Source: Streptomyces sp. NBC_00289
GTDB taxonomy: Bacteria; Actinomycetota; Actinomycetes; Streptomycetales; Streptomycetaceae
Direction of reading: 5' to 3'
Length of the DNA: 64,000 nt
Assembly (NCBI RefSeq): GCF_041435115.1
Contig: NZ_CP108046.1
Location: forward strand, 4,092,001 to 4,156,000
In this document: positions 51,877 to 61,564 of the stretch, piece after piece
Position numbering within the stretch: the stretch's first letter is position 1
Layout: each line of letters begins with the position of its first letter
Position numbers and translations under genes: made by a program
The notes under the pieces: model-generated
The model's database searches: none
What the model was told of the DNA's origin: nothing
What the model saw: only the letters and a program-made list of their open reading frames with translations

Positions 51877-52007
51877 GAAACTGACAGTAACGTGGGCGAC
51901 CGTCTGCTTTCAGCTGTTTGCGCCGAATAGCAGAAGTTGTTCGCACAGCAAGGCACAGAGTGGTATAGGGCCTAGGCTCGCCGACTATGCCGCACGAATG
52001 GGCGGCA

Positions 52008-52030
52008 ACTCCCCGTGACCAGCGGGGAGT
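52008..52030 (-). terminator. Terminator of the lpdA gene
   Basis: ACTCCCCG and CGGGGAGT form an 8-bp stem with a 7-nt loop, 13 bp after the stop codon. Confidence 0.6.
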
Positions 52031-52042
52031 CGCTTTCGGTCA

Positions 52043-53491
52043 TCAGGCCTGACCGGTCTCCTTGCGGGTGTGGAGCTGGCGGGCCACCTCCGCGATCGAC
52101 CCCGACAGGGACGGGTAGACCGTGAACGCGTTCGCGATCTGCTCGACCGTCAGATTGTTGTCGACCGCGATCGAGATGGGGTGGATCAGTTCCGAAGCGC
52201 GCGGTGCCACGACCACACCGCCGACCACGATGCCCGTGCCGGGCCGGCAGAAGATCTTGACGAAGCCGTCCCGGATGCCCTGCATCTTCGCGCGCGGGTT
52301 GCGCAGCAGCGGCAGCTTCACCATCCGGGCGTCGATCTTGCCGGCGTCGACGTCGGCCTGCGAGTAGCCGACGGTGGCGATCTCGGGGTCGGTGAAGACG
52401 TTGGAGGAGACCGTCTTGAGGTTCAGCGGGGCCACCGCGTCGCCGAGGAAGTGGTACATGGCGATACGGCCCTGCATCGCCGCTACGGAGGCCAGCGCGA
52501 ACACGCCGGTGACGTCGCCGGCGGCGTACACGCCCGGAGCCGTGGTGCGGGAGACCTTGTCGGTCCAGATGTGTCCGGAGTCGCGCAGCCTGACCCCGGC
52601 GTCCTCCAGGCCCATGCCCGCGCTGTTCGGAATGGCGCCGACGGCCATCAGACAGTGCGACCCGGTGATGACCCGGCCGTCGGCGAGGGTGACCTCGACC
52701 CGGTCGCCGACGCGCTTGGCGGACTCGGCGCGGGAGCGGGCCATCACGTTCATGCCGCGGCGCCGGAAGACGTCCTCGAGGACGGCCGCGGCGTCCGGGT
52801 CCTCGCCCGGCAGCACACGGTCCCGGGACGACACGAGGGTGACCTTCGCGCCGAGCGCCTGGTAGGCGCCGGCGAACTCGGCACCGGTGACACCGGAACC
52901 GACGACGATGAGTTCCTCGGGGAGTTCGTCGAGGTCGTAGACCTGGGTCCAGTTGAGGATGCGCTCGCCGTCGGGCTGGGCGTCGGGGAGTTCGCGCGGG
53001 TGACCGCCGGTGGCGACGAGGACGGCGTCCGCGACGAGCGTCTCCTCGGTGCCGTCCGCGGCCCGGACGACGACCTTCCGCGAGCCGTCGAGCGCCTGCA
53101 TGCCCTCCAGCCGGCCCCGGCCGCGCAGGACGCGGGCGCCGGCCCGGGTGACGGAGGCGGTGATGTCGTGCGACTGGGCGAGGGCGAGCCGCTTGACGCG
53201 CCGGTTGACCTTGCCGAGGTCGACCCCGACCACCCGGGCCGCCTGCTCCAGGGGCGGGGTGTCGTCGGCGACGATGATGCCCAGTTCCTCGTACGACGAG
53301 TCGAAGGTGGTCATCACCTCGGCCGTGGCGATGAGGGTCTTCGACGGGACGCAGTCGGTGAGCACCGACGCCCCGCCCAGCCCGTCGCAGTCGACGACGG
53401 TCACCTCCGCGCCGAGTTGGGCGGCCACCAGGGCCGCCTCGTATCCGCCGGGTCCGCCACCGATGATCACGATCCGAGTCACGTACCCCAT
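52043..53491 (-). CDS. lpdA: NAD(P)H-quinone/pyridine-disulfide oxidoreductase (LpdA-like)
   Basis: A 482-residue flavoprotein of the dihydrolipoamide dehydrogenase fold: FAD motif IIGGGPGGYEAALVAAQLG, NAD(P) motif VVGSGVTGAEFAGAYQALG, and GVYAAGDVTG. The redox motif normally reads GGxCxxxxC; here it is GGASVLTDCVPSK, so the first cysteine is absent and C47 alone remains. This is the pattern of M. tuberculosis LpdA (Rv3303c), a quinone reductase rather than a lipoamide enzyme, and the flanking sequence matches it well. It is not in an operon with dehydrogenase-complex genes. Confidence 0.9.
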   Translation of the reverse strand: MGYVTRIVIIGGGPGGYEAALVAAQLGAEVTVVDCDGLGGASVLTDCVPSKTLIATAEVMTTFDSSYEELGIIVADDTPPLEQAARVVGVDLGKVNRRVKRLALAQSHDITASVTRAGARVLRGRGRLEGMQALDGSRKVVVRAADGTEETLVADAVLVATGGHPRELPDAQPDGERILNWTQVYDLDELPEELIVVGSGVTGAEFAGAYQALGAKVTLVSSRDRVLPGEDPDAAAVLEDVFRRRGMNVMARSRAESAKRVGDRVEVTLADGRVITGSHCLMAVGAIPNSAGMGLEDAGVRLRDSGHIWTDKVSRTTAPGVYAAGDVTGVFALASVAAMQGRIAMYHFLGDAVAPLNLKTVSSNVFTDPEIATVGYSQADVDAGKIDARMVKLPLLRNPRAKMQGIRDGFVKIFCRPGTGIVVGGVVVAPRASELIHPISIAVDNNLTVEQIANAFTVYPSLSGSIAEVARQLHTRKETGQA

Positions 53492-53596
53492 TGTCCCGCA
53501 CGGTTCAAGGTGTCGGCGCCCCGGGGGCCGAGGAACGCGTCACAGGTGGCCCTGGGACCGGAGAGACGGACGTGACGGCTGCCGTACTCTCGACGC

Positions 53597-54034
53597 ATGT
53601 CGCTCTACGCCGCGTACGCCGGCAACCTCGACGCGCGGCTGATGACCCGCCGCGCCCCGCACTCGCCGATGCGGGCCATCGGCTGGCTGAACGGGTGGCG
53701 GCTGACCTTCGGGGGCGAGCACCTGGGCTGGGAGGGGGCGCTGGCGACCGTCGTCGAGGCGCCGGGCTCCCAGGTCTTCGTCGCGCTGTACGACATCGCG
53801 CCCCCGGACGAGGAGTCGATGGACCGCTGGGAGGGCGTCGGCCTCGACATCTACCGCCGGATGCGGGTGCGCGTGCACACGCTGGAGGGCGAGGAGCCGG
53901 CGTGGCTGTACGTCCTCAACGGCTACGAGGGCGGGCTGCCGTCGGCGCGGTATCTCGGGGAGGTCGCCGACGCCGCCGAGTCGGCGGGTGCGCCGCACGA
54001 CTACGTGATGGAACTCCGCAAGCGCCCCTGCTGA
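53597..54034 (+). CDS. Gamma-glutamylcyclotransferase-like protein
   Basis: 145 residues. The fold mark YAAYAGNLDARLM occupies the position of the GGCT YGSNL-type substrate loop. A Glu in DEESMDRWEGVG could be catalytic, and NGYEGGLPSARYL follows. It may cleave gamma-glutamyl dipeptides to pyroglutamate, but members with unknown substrates are many. A TACTCT -10 box (53585-53590) lies 6 nt before the ATG, so it is probably leaderless. Divergent from lpdA. Confidence 0.85.
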   Translation: MSLYAAYAGNLDARLMTRRAPHSPMRAIGWLNGWRLTFGGEHLGWEGALATVVEAPGSQVFVALYDIAPPDEESMDRWEGVGLDIYRRMRVRVHTLEGEEPAWLYVLNGYEGGLPSARYLGEVADAAESAGAPHDYVMELRKRPC

Positions 54035-54168
54035 GAACCCCACCGGTACCTCTGCCCCCTGTCGCTGCCCGGCACCTCACCCATCACGCCTCTTCGGCAC
54101 ATTCGCTCGATTCGCTGGATTCGTTGGAAACGACAAGACAACGATCGCCGTGCCGTGAGCTCTGTCAT

Positions 54169-54208
54169 CTACGCGCGTAGGCCCGAACCGGCTACCCTCA
54201 TCCGCGTG
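54169..54208 (+). promoter_or_regulatory. PNP promoter: palindromic operator and leaderless start
   Basis: The gap-free palindrome CTACGCGCGTAG (54169-54180) lies at about -37 to -26. TACCCT (54193-54198) is 7 nt before the GTG start codon. The same 12-mer overlaps the deoC promoter at 61565. Confidence 0.65.
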
Positions 54209-55030
54209 AACGCATCTCTTCTTCCGGACGACATCCAGGGCGACCCCCACGCCGCCGCCGACGCCGCCGCCGCGCGCCTGCGCGAACTGACGGGCGCCGA
54301 GACCCACGACGTCGCCCTCGTGATGGGCTCCGGCTGGGCGCCGGCCGTGGATGCCCTGGGCGCACCCGACGCCGAGTTCCAGGTCACCGAGCTGCCCGGG
54401 TTCCCCCCGCCGGCGGTGGAAGGGCACGGCGGCACGATCCGCTCGTACCGGATCGGCGACAAGCGCTCGCTGGTCTTCCTCGGCAGGACGCACTACTACG
54501 AGGGCCGCGGGGTGGCCTCCGTCGCCCACGGCGTCCGTACGGCCGTCGCCGCCGGCAGCAAGACCATCGTGCTGACCAACGGCTGCGGTGGGCTGCGGGA
54601 GGGCATGCGTCCCGGTCAGCCGGTCCTGATCAGCGACCACATCAACCTGACCGCCACCTCCCCGATCGTCGGCGCGAACTTCGTCGACCTCACCGACCTG
54701 TACTCCCCGCGTCTGCGCGCCCTGTGCAAGGAGATCGACGCGAGCCTCGAGGAGGGCGTCTACGCCCAGTTCCCCGGCCCGCACTACGAGACGCCGGCCG
54801 AGATCCGCATGGCCCGTGTCCTCGGCGCGGACCTGGTGGGCATGTCGACGGTCCTCGAGGCGATCGCCGCGCGCGAGGCCGGGGCCGAGGTCCTGGGCAT
54901 CTCCCTGGTGACCAACCTGGCCGCCGGCATGACGGGCGAGCCGCTGAACCACGAAGAGGTCCTGCAGGCGGGCCGCGACTCGGCGACCCGGATGGGCTCC
55001 CTGCTCACGCAGGTGCTGGGCCGGCTGTAG
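54206..55030 (+). CDS. deoD: Purine-nucleoside phosphorylase
   Basis: A 274-residue enzyme that splits purine nucleosides with phosphate to base and (deoxy)ribose-1-phosphate. It is of the trimeric, inosine/guanosine-specific type: [46 protein letters not shown] and the phosphate/base loop [13 protein letters not shown] with [10 protein letters not shown]. The GTG at 54206 is preferred because of the -10 box 7 nt upstream. It heads the nucleoside pathway with the phosphohexomutase and DeoC in the same region. The symbol punA/pnp is also used. Confidence 0.95.
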   Translation: MNASLLPDDIQGDPHAAADAAAARLRELTGAETHDVALVMGSGWAPAVDALGAPDAEFQVTELPGFPPPAVEGHGGTIRSYRIGDKRSLVFLGRTHYYEGRGVASVAHGVRTAVAAGSKTIVLTNGCGGLREGMRPGQPVLISDHINLTATSPIVGANFVDLTDLYSPRLRALCKEIDASLEEGVYAQFPGPHYETPAEIRMARVLGADLVGMSTVLEAIAAREAGAEVLGISLVTNLAAGMTGEPLNHEEVLQAGRDSATRMGSLLTQVLGRL

Positions 55031-55116
55031 GTTCTCCCCCCGCGGCGCCACGATCCCGCCCCTCCGGCGTTCGAGGAGCGGGGCCCGGGGCCGCAAGCCC
55101 CTGGGGGAAGGGAAGG

Positions 55117-55151
55117 GCGGTGGGAGCGCGAGCGCTCCCCCTGCCCACCGC
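55117..55151 (+). terminator. Terminator between PNP and the phosphohexomutase gene
   Basis: GCGGTGGG (55117-55124) and CCCACCGC (55144-55151) close a hairpin with an inner GAGCGC/GCGCTC stem. It may attenuate rather than fully stop transcription into the next gene. Confidence 0.5.
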
Positions 55152-55198
55152 ACCTTCTGGGTACACACCAAGGCACGACGACGAGAGGTTGACCCGAC

Positions 55199-56830
55199 GT
55201 GCACGACGAACTCATCGCACGGGCCAGGGCATGGCAGGCCGAGGACCCCGACGCGGAGACCCGTGAGGAACTCGGCAAGCTCATCGACGCCGGGGACCAC
55301 GCGGAGCTCGCCGCACGCTTCGGCGGCACCCTCCAGTTCGGCACTGCCGGCCTCCGGGGCGAGCTCGGCGCCGGCCCGATGCGGATGAACCGCGCCGTCG
55401 TCATCCGCGCCGCCGCCGGCCTCGCCGCGTACCTCAAGGCCCAGGGCGGGGCAGGCGGCCTCGTCGTCATCGGCTACGACGCCCGCCACAAGTCCGCCGA
55501 CTTCGCCCGCGACACCGCCGCGGTCATGACCGGCGCCGGCCTCCGGGCGGCCGTACTCCCCCGCCCGCTCCCCACTCCCGTCCTCGCGTACGCCATAAGG
55601 CATCTCGGCGCGGTCGCCGGCGTGGAGGTCACCGCCAGCCACAACCCGCCCCGCGACAACGGCTACAAGGTCTACCTCGGGGACGGATCCCAGATCGTGC
55701 CCCCGGCGGACGCCCGGATCGCCGCCGAGATCGACGCCGTCCGCTCCCTCGACGACGTGCCCCGCCCCGATGCCGGCTGGGAGACCCTCGACGACTCGGT
55801 CCTCGACGCCTACCTCGCCCGCACCGACGAGGTCCTGGCGGCCGGCTCCCCCCGCACGGCCCGCACCGTCTACACCGCGATGCACGGAGTCGGCAAGGAC
55901 GTCCTGCTCGCCGCCTTCGCCCGGGCCGGCTTCCCCGAGCCCGTGCTCGTCGCCGAGCAGGCCGAGCCCGACCCGGACTTCCCGACCGTCGCCTTCCCCA
56001 ACCCGGAGGAGCCCGGCGCGATGGACCTCGCCTTCGCGCAGGCCCGCGCGAGCGACCCGGACCTGATCATCGCCAACGACCCGGACGCCGACCGCTGTGC
56101 CGTGGCCGTCGGCGACGGCGGGGCGTGGCGGATGCTGCGGGGCGACGAGGTCGGCGTCCTGCTCGCCGCCCACCTGGTGCGGCGCGGCGCCCGCGGCACC
56201 TTCGCCGAGTCGATCGTGTCCTCCTCCCTGCTCGGCCGGATCGCCGAGAAGGCGGGGCTGCCGTACGAGGAGACCCTCACCGGCTTCAAGTGGATCGCCC
56301 GCGTCGAGGGTCTGCGCTACGGCTACGAGGAGGCCCTCGGCTACTGCGTCGACCCCGACGGCGTCCGCGACAAGGACGGCATCACCGCCGCGCTCCTGAT
56401 CACCGAGCTGGCCTCCGAACTCAAGGCCGAGGGCCGGACCCTCCTCGACCTCCTCGACGACCTCGCCGTCGAGCACGGCCTGCACGCCACCGACCAGCTC
56501 TCGGTCCGCGTGGCCGACCTGTCGCTGATCGCGAGCGCGATGCGGCGGCTGCGCGAGCGGCCGCCGACCCGACTCGCGGGCCTGCCCGTTACCAGGGCCG
56601 AGGACCTCACGCAGGGCACGGAGACGCTGCCGCCCACCGACGGCCTGCGCTACACCCTCGACGGCGCCCGCGTCATCGTCCGCCCCAGCGGCACCGAGCC
56701 GAAGCTGAAGTGCTACCTGGAGGTCGTCGTCCCGGTCGCCATGCACGCCGGTCTGCCCGCGGCCCGCGCGACGGCGGCCGACCTGCTGGCGGCGATCAAG
56801 CGCGACCTGTCGGCGGCCGCCGGCATCTGA
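55199..56830 (+). CDS. Phospho-sugar mutase (phosphohexo-/phosphopentomutase type)
   Basis: A 543-residue alpha-D-phosphohexomutase. Catalytic phosphoserine loop: VTASHNPPRDNGYKVY. Metal loop: NDPDADRCAV. Sugar loop: GYEEALGYCVD. Phosphate-binding loop: RPSGTEPKLK. Length and order fit the ~550-residue PGM2/ManB-like group, some of which interconvert ribose-1-P and ribose-5-P, which would place it between PNP and DeoC in nucleoside salvage. Glucose or mannose phosphate activity is the alternative. A GTG start with GAGAGG at good spacing. Confidence 0.92.
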   Translation: MHDELIARARAWQAEDPDAETREELGKLIDAGDHAELAARFGGTLQFGTAGLRGELGAGPMRMNRAVVIRAAAGLAAYLKAQGGAGGLVVIGYDARHKSADFARDTAAVMTGAGLRAAVLPRPLPTPVLAYAIRHLGAVAGVEVTASHNPPRDNGYKVYLGDGSQIVPPADARIAAEIDAVRSLDDVPRPDAGWETLDDSVLDAYLARTDEVLAAGSPRTARTVYTAMHGVGKDVLLAAFARAGFPEPVLVAEQAEPDPDFPTVAFPNPEEPGAMDLAFAQARASDPDLIIANDPDADRCAVAVGDGGAWRMLRGDEVGVLLAAHLVRRGARGTFAESIVSSSLLGRIAEKAGLPYEETLTGFKWIARVEGLRYGYEEALGYCVDPDGVRDKDGITAALLITELASELKAEGRTLLDLLDDLAVEHGLHATDQLSVRVADLSLIASAMRRLRERPPTRLAGLPVTRAEDLTQGTETLPPTDGLRYTLDGARVIVRPSGTEPKLKCYLEVVVPVAMHAGLPAARATAADLLAAIKRDLSAAAGI

Positions 56831-56975
56831 CGGACGCGAGGGGGTGCCGCCACTCAGGGGCACCCCATCGAGTGATTCCGCGCGACAGCCGACGCACGCT
56901 CCCCGGCCCGCCTCGCTCCCCGGGAACGGTTGAGCGGTACCGCCGTACCGCCCGCCGAGTACTGGAGCTGCCGCC

Positions 56976-58169
56976 GTGTCCTCGACCGCCCCCAGCACCC
57001 GCGTCCCCGGCACCCGGCGCCCCCGCACCCCCACCACCACGGCCCCCGCCGGCCGTGCCCACGCGCTGCGTGCCGCGCTGCGCCGGGCGGCCCCCGCGCT
57101 GCTCGCCCACGTCGCCGTACGCTCCGCGGGCCTGCTCGTCCTCGCCGTCTGGGCGCACCGCCGCCACCACGGCGTCTGGCCGCTTCTGGCGGCCCAGTGG
57201 GACGCCCGCTGGTACCTGGGCATCGCCGACCACGGCTACGCCCGCACGCTCGGCTCCGCGTTCGACTCGAACAACCTGGCCTTCTTCCCGCTGTATCCGG
57301 CCCTGGTCAAAGCCGTCGCGGCCGTCACCCCCGGCAGCCGGGCGAGCACCGGCCTGGGCATCTCGGTCGTCGCCTCGCTGGTCGCGGCCTGGGGCGTGTT
57401 CGCGGTCGGCGACCGGCTGCACGGCCGGCGCGTCGGCATCGTGCTCACCGTTCTCTGGGCCGCGTTCCCGGTCGGCCTGGTGCAGTGGATGGGCTACACC
57501 GAGTCGCTGTTCACGGCCTTCGTGGCCTGGGCGCTGTACGCCCTGCTCACCGACCGCCCGCTCACGGCGGCCTGGCTCGCGGTCCTGGCCGGTCTGACCC
57601 GCCCGACCGGCATCGCGGTAGCGGCCACCGTCACGGTCACGGCCCTGCTGTCGCTGCGCCACCGCTTCTCGGCCCGCGCCCTCGCGGCGGCGGCCCTCGC
57701 CCCGCTCGGCTGGTGTGCCTACGTCGGCTGGGTGGGCCTGCGCCTGGGCCGCTGGGACGGCTACTTCGCCGTACAGCGGATGTGGCACAACGAGCTGGAC
57801 GGCGGCCGGGAGACCCTGCTCCGGTTCCGGGACCTGCTCGGGCGCGACTCGACGCCCGAACTGTTCCTGGTGATGGTGACGCTCACCCTGCTCGGGTCGG
57901 CCGCTCTGTTCGCCCTGTCCGTGGGGGACCGCCAGCCGCTCCCCCTGCTGGTCTTCACAGCCGTCCTGCTGGCGATCGTGCTGGGCAGCGGAGGCGTCTA
58001 CTTCCCCCGGGCGCGCTTCCTCCTCCCGGCCTTCCCGCTCCTGCTCCCGCCGGCCCGGTACCTCTCCCACGCCTCCCCCCGCCTTCGCGCCCTCGCCCTG
58101 ACGACCGCGGTCCTGGGCTCGGCGTACTGCGGCGCGTACATGCTGCTGGTGTGGCCGAGCGCGCCATGA
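56976..58169 (+). CDS. Polytopic membrane glycosyltransferase (PIG-V/mannosyltransferase-like)
   Basis: 397 residues with about nine helices. The first lumenal loop has WDARWYLGIADHGY and NNLAFFPLYPALVK, the acidic-residue loop and FFPLYP motif seen in PIG-V-like, polyprenyl-phosphate-dependent enzymes. A later Glu (MGYTESLFTAF) is also conserved in that family. It probably adds a sugar on the outer face of the membrane to a lipid or wall polymer. A GTG start; the first 35 residues are basic and disordered. Confidence 0.8.
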   Translation: MSSTAPSTRVPGTRRPRTPTTTAPAGRAHALRAALRRAAPALLAHVAVRSAGLLVLAVWAHRRHHGVWPLLAAQWDARWYLGIADHGYARTLGSAFDSNNLAFFPLYPALVKAVAAVTPGSRASTGLGISVVASLVAAWGVFAVGDRLHGRRVGIVLTVLWAAFPVGLVQWMGYTESLFTAFVAWALYALLTDRPLTAAWLAVLAGLTRPTGIAVAATVTVTALLSLRHRFSARALAAAALAPLGWCAYVGWVGLRLGRWDGYFAVQRMWHNELDGGRETLLRFRDLLGRDSTPELFLVMVTLTLLGSAALFALSVGDRQPLPLLVFTAVLLAIVLGSGGVYFPRARFLLPAFPLLLPPARYLSHASPRLRALALTTAVLGSAYCGAYMLLVWPSAP

Positions 58170-58605
58170 CGGGGCCGCACTTGGGCACGGCCCCGGACGA
58201 GCGCCGCGAGGGGAACGGCGTACGCGGTGCCGAGTGGGCCGTGGGGCCGTGGGGCTCAGGCAGGGCTGGGTGAAGCGGGGTGGTGACGGGGGCGGTGGTC
58301 ACGGGGGCGGTGGTCACGGGGGCGGTGGTCACGGGGGCGGCCACCGCCTGGTGGGTCCACCGGTGCGTCAACGCCGGTGAGCTTCGAGGCGGGGGCGGCC
58401 ACACGCCGGGTCAACATGGGGACCGGCCTGGCCACACGCCGGACGACGCGGTGACCGGCGTGGCCACACGCCCGTGAACGCCGGGAAGGTGAGGCCACGC
58501 CCCGGTGCGGACCGTCGGCGGGCCGCCGTGTCAGGCACCGTCCGCGCCTCGGTGACCGCCGTGAGGAGCAGCCCGTCTCGACGCGCTGGTGACCGCTAGA
58601 GACCG
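58170..58605. repeat. Intergenic region with 15-bp tandem repeats
   Basis: No gene is supported in these 436 bp. At about 58280-58341 four units of GGTGGTCACGGGGGC run head to tail. Further on, GGCCACACGCC recurs at 58397, 58430 and 58460 within looser repeats, and GTGACCGC(TAGAGA) forms are seen near 58590. Confidence 0.75.
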
Positions 58606-60288
58606 CTAGAGCAGTGTCCTCGCCGACGTCAGGAACGCGAGCCAGGTCAGTGCGAACAGGACCGCCAGTGGCCACAGGGCGCGCCCCCGCACGTGTGCCT
58701 CGCTGTCGCCGGTGGGACGCAGGGCGGGGTCGGTGTGCATGGCGGTGAGCTCGGCGGCCAGGGCGTCGTACGGATGGGTCAGGCCACGCGCGCGCTGGAG
58801 CCGGGCCCAGCGGGGCGCGGCGACCGCCCAGGAGTCGCCGCCGCGCCAACGCAGCTTCAGCTCGAAGTGCTCACGGCGCGCCGAGCGGAGGTCGTCCCAC
58901 GGGATGTGGGTGGGGTGGCGCAGGCCGTTCAGCCAGAGTCCGGTGCGGTCGGCGGTGATGCGCCAGCACAGCTTCACGGGGAGCCGGGCCCCGCCGTACA
59001 GACCGGCCGCCGCGACCACGATCTGCTGCCAGAGGCTGACGTCCGCGTCGAGGAACACGGCCCAGCAGGTCCAGACGCCCCACTGCACCAGCAGCACGCC
59101 GGACAGCCAGTCCACCCCACCCGCACGCCAGCGTCGTACCGGCACCGGTGCCGTGGATCGCGCGGCCTCCACCAGCAGCCGGTGCTGCTCCCCGGCCACC
59201 GCGGCACGGGCCGACGCGCGCTTCTCCCGGGCGAGGCGCCGCCGCGCACCGCCAGGCGAGAGCGGCCGTACGGGACCCGACGACCGCTCCGTCACGGGTG
59301 GTTCGCCCGGCTGCGGGGAGGCGCTGACGAGCAGGATCTCGGCTCCGTCGTACGGCGCCCCGTAGAGGACGGCCTCGCGCAGCGGGCCGGGCTCGTCGGT
59401 CTCCAGCCGGTCGAGGAGCTCGTCGATCTCGGCCTCGGTGTCGTCGCCGCGGGAGTCGTCGTGGTCACCGGAGTCGTCCTCCGCGTCCTCGTCCGCCTCC
59501 GTCGTGGCGACGGTGAACAGCGGGCGCAGTGCGGTCGTGTCGTCGGCGGCGAAGACCTCCGCGTCGCCGCCCTCGTTCTCGCGTACCAGCACGCGCAGGA
59601 CGGGCGCGGGGGTGGCGCCGAGCGCGGTGGCGCGGCGCCGGCCCAGTACGCCGGAGAGCACCACGGTGGCGCCCAGACCCGCCACGAAGAACCCGGCGGC
59701 CGCGGCTCCCCCACGGTCGTCCGGCGCGCTCCACAGCCCGGCGGTCGCGAGCAGGACGACCCCCGGCACCAGGATCACGAGTCCTGCCCCGGTGAGGAAC
59801 CGGCCCCGGCCGAGGGCCGGCCCCCTGTCCGGCAGCGGGGCCGTCACACCTCCGGCCGCCGCCAGTGCCGCCTTTCGCTGCCGCACCCGCGCCCGCAGCC
59901 GCAGTTCCGCGACCGCCCAGGAACCCCCGGCCACCAGGACGGCACCGGGAACGACCAGCCACAACGGCGCGGGAGGCCGGACGGCGGCCAGGACGACCAG
60001 CGCGGGCGCCGACACTCGCACGGCCTCGGGCCGCAACGGCAGCCAGACGAGGTGCATCGCCACCAGCGCGGCGAGGAACGGGGACCAGCCGGCCAGGGCC
60101 AGGCCCAGCGCGGCCAGAGCGGCGGTCAGCAGCACCAGGTGGAGGTGGCGCCACCGCGGAGGCACCGTCACCGGCCACGACGGCAACGCCTCGGACCACC
60201 GGTCCGCCCGCTCCGCGGTCCAGGGGAGACAGCCGTCGGGTATCGCGGCGGGGGGCAGCGGCAGGGGCTGCCCTGGACTCGTACTCAT
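58606..60288 (-). CDS. Membrane protein with PH-like domain, unknown function
   Basis: 560 residues. Two pairs of N-terminal helices (about 50-110) and another pair (about 165-210) are followed by an acidic linker (EADEDAEDDSGDHDD at about 265-285). After two more helices (about 410-455) comes a PH-like segment (WRITADRTGLWLNGLRHPTHIPWDDLRSARRE). A final helix ends the protein. This resembles the neighbouring 60594 protein in having helices plus a bPH-type core. Roles are unknown. Confidence 0.75.
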   Translation of the reverse strand: MSTSPGQPLPLPPAAIPDGCLPWTAERADRWSEALPSWPVTVPPRWRHLHLVLLTAALAALGLALAGWSPFLAALVAMHLVWLPLRPEAVRVSAPALVVLAAVRPPAPLWLVVPGAVLVAGGSWAVAELRLRARVRQRKAALAAAGGVTAPLPDRGPALGRGRFLTGAGLVILVPGVVLLATAGLWSAPDDRGGAAAAGFFVAGLGATVVLSGVLGRRRATALGATPAPVLRVLVRENEGGDAEVFAADDTTALRPLFTVATTEADEDAEDDSGDHDDSRGDDTEAEIDELLDRLETDEPGPLREAVLYGAPYDGAEILLVSASPQPGEPPVTERSSGPVRPLSPGGARRRLAREKRASARAAVAGEQHRLLVEAARSTAPVPVRRWRAGGVDWLSGVLLVQWGVWTCWAVFLDADVSLWQQIVVAAAGLYGGARLPVKLCWRITADRTGLWLNGLRHPTHIPWDDLRSARREHFELKLRWRGGDSWAVAAPRWARLQRARGLTHPYDALAAELTAMHTDPALRPTGDSEAHVRGRALWPLAVLFALTWLAFLTSARTLL

Positions 60289-60593
60289 CGCTTCCCAGAC
60301 ACTCGGACCACGGGGGTCGGTTCGGTCCTCGACACCGTGTCCGGGTGGGGGCCGTCCCGGCCGAGGGGAGCCCGATCATGACCCGGCAGGCTGTGAACAC
60401 ACAACGCGCCGGCGCCCACAAGGGCCAGGGGGAACTGCCCGACCAGCCACGACGCACCCGCAGGGCCGGACAGACCGGACCGTCCAGCGGACGCGAGCCC
60501 GAACACTCACGCAACCTCCGACGGTTACGCGAACGCGATCGGTCACGCGAACCCGAGCGCCGACGCGAACCCCACCGGTTCGGCGACCCCCGC
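60289..60593. other. Intergenic region between two PH-domain membrane protein genes
   Basis: These 305 bp contain a run of CACGCGAACC/GACGCGAACCC variants (60520-60580) but no gene or clear promoter I can support. Confidence 0.5.
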
Positions 60594-61292
60594 TCAGCCC
60601 ACCGCCAGCAGCACCGCCAGCAGCACCACTCCGGCCAGCGCGGGCCCCACGACCTCGTACGCCCAGCGCACGCTCACCTCGCCCTGCGCCGTCGCCGCCT
60701 TCCCCCGCGCCTCGAGGATCGCGCGCAGTTCGTCCATGACCTTGTCGAACTCGGCGCGCGTCGGTCCGTCGTCCACGGCACCGCCTCCGCCGAACCCGCC
60801 GCCCATGCCACCGGCCCAGCCACCGCGGCCACGCCGGCCGGAGGCGCGGCCCTCCTTCTCCGCCGTCGCGCGCGCCTCCCGTCGTGCCGCCTTGCCGCGG
60901 GCCCGCAGCGAGACGGGGATGGCCCACAGCTGGAACTTCGTGCCCGACTTGGTGAGGACCTCGTTCGAGTAGCCGGACCGCAGCATCTCGACCTTCCCCC
61001 AGGGCAGCACGATCACCCGGAACGGGTTCCGGATCCGCAGCCGGTCCTCCCCCGCGAAGACCGCGGGCCGGACCGTGAAGGCCACGATCAGGGGCACCAG
61101 GAGGAGCAGCGTGGCGAGCGCCAGCCAGGGCGTGCGCCCCTTGCCCGCGACCAGCGCGTCGAAGCCGAGCCAGGCGACGATGGCGAGCAGCAGCACACCG
61201 CCGACGAGTCCCATCGGCGACCGGTAGATCCGGTCCTTGGACGCGGGTGCCGAGGGCTGCGGCGCTGGTGGCTGATGCTCCGGGGTCGTCAT
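60594..61292 (-). CDS. PH domain-containing membrane protein
   Basis: 232 residues. A Pro-rich head, two helices (about 28-50 and 57-75), then a bacterial PH-like domain (EDRLRIRNPFRVIVLPWGKVEMLRSGYSNEVLTKSGTKFQLWAIPVSL). A Gly-rich basic linker (RRGRGGWAGGMGGGFGGGG) and a C-terminal helix follow. The family is common in actinobacteria and its function unknown. Oriented away from deoC, whose operator is in the 297-bp gap. Confidence 0.85.
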   Translation of the reverse strand: MTTPEHQPPAPQPSAPASKDRIYRSPMGLVGGVLLLAIVAWLGFDALVAGKGRTPWLALATLLLLVPLIVAFTVRPAVFAGEDRLRIRNPFRVIVLPWGKVEMLRSGYSNEVLTKSGTKFQLWAIPVSLRARGKAARREARATAEKEGRASGRRGRGGWAGGMGGGFGGGGAVDDGPTRAEFDKVMDELRAILEARGKAATAQGEVSVRWAYEVVGPALAGVVLLAVLLAVG

Positions 61293-61564
61293 AGTCCCGA
61301 TTGTGCCCGACGTCCGGCCCGGCCCTCACAGGCGGTGCCGACCGGCCCCGCACGGGCGGCCGTCACCCCGCGGACACGGGCGCCACCGCCCCGCAGAGGC
61401 GAGCACCGCCACCCCACAGACGCAGCCGAGAGCACTCCACAGGCGCCCGGACACGGCCGCCCACAGACGCGGCCGAGAGCACTCCGCGCTCACCGCCGGG
61501 GCCACCCCACACCCACACCCCCGCCCGCACCCGCTGCCGATTTGTCCTCCGGGGTGTACAGCCG

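Noticed and set aside
54077..57223. 1,048-codon open frame on the minus strand across PNP and the phosphohexomutase
   Set aside because: Shadow of two enzymes with complete catalytic motifs on the plus strand; no domain in the translation and no ribosome site.
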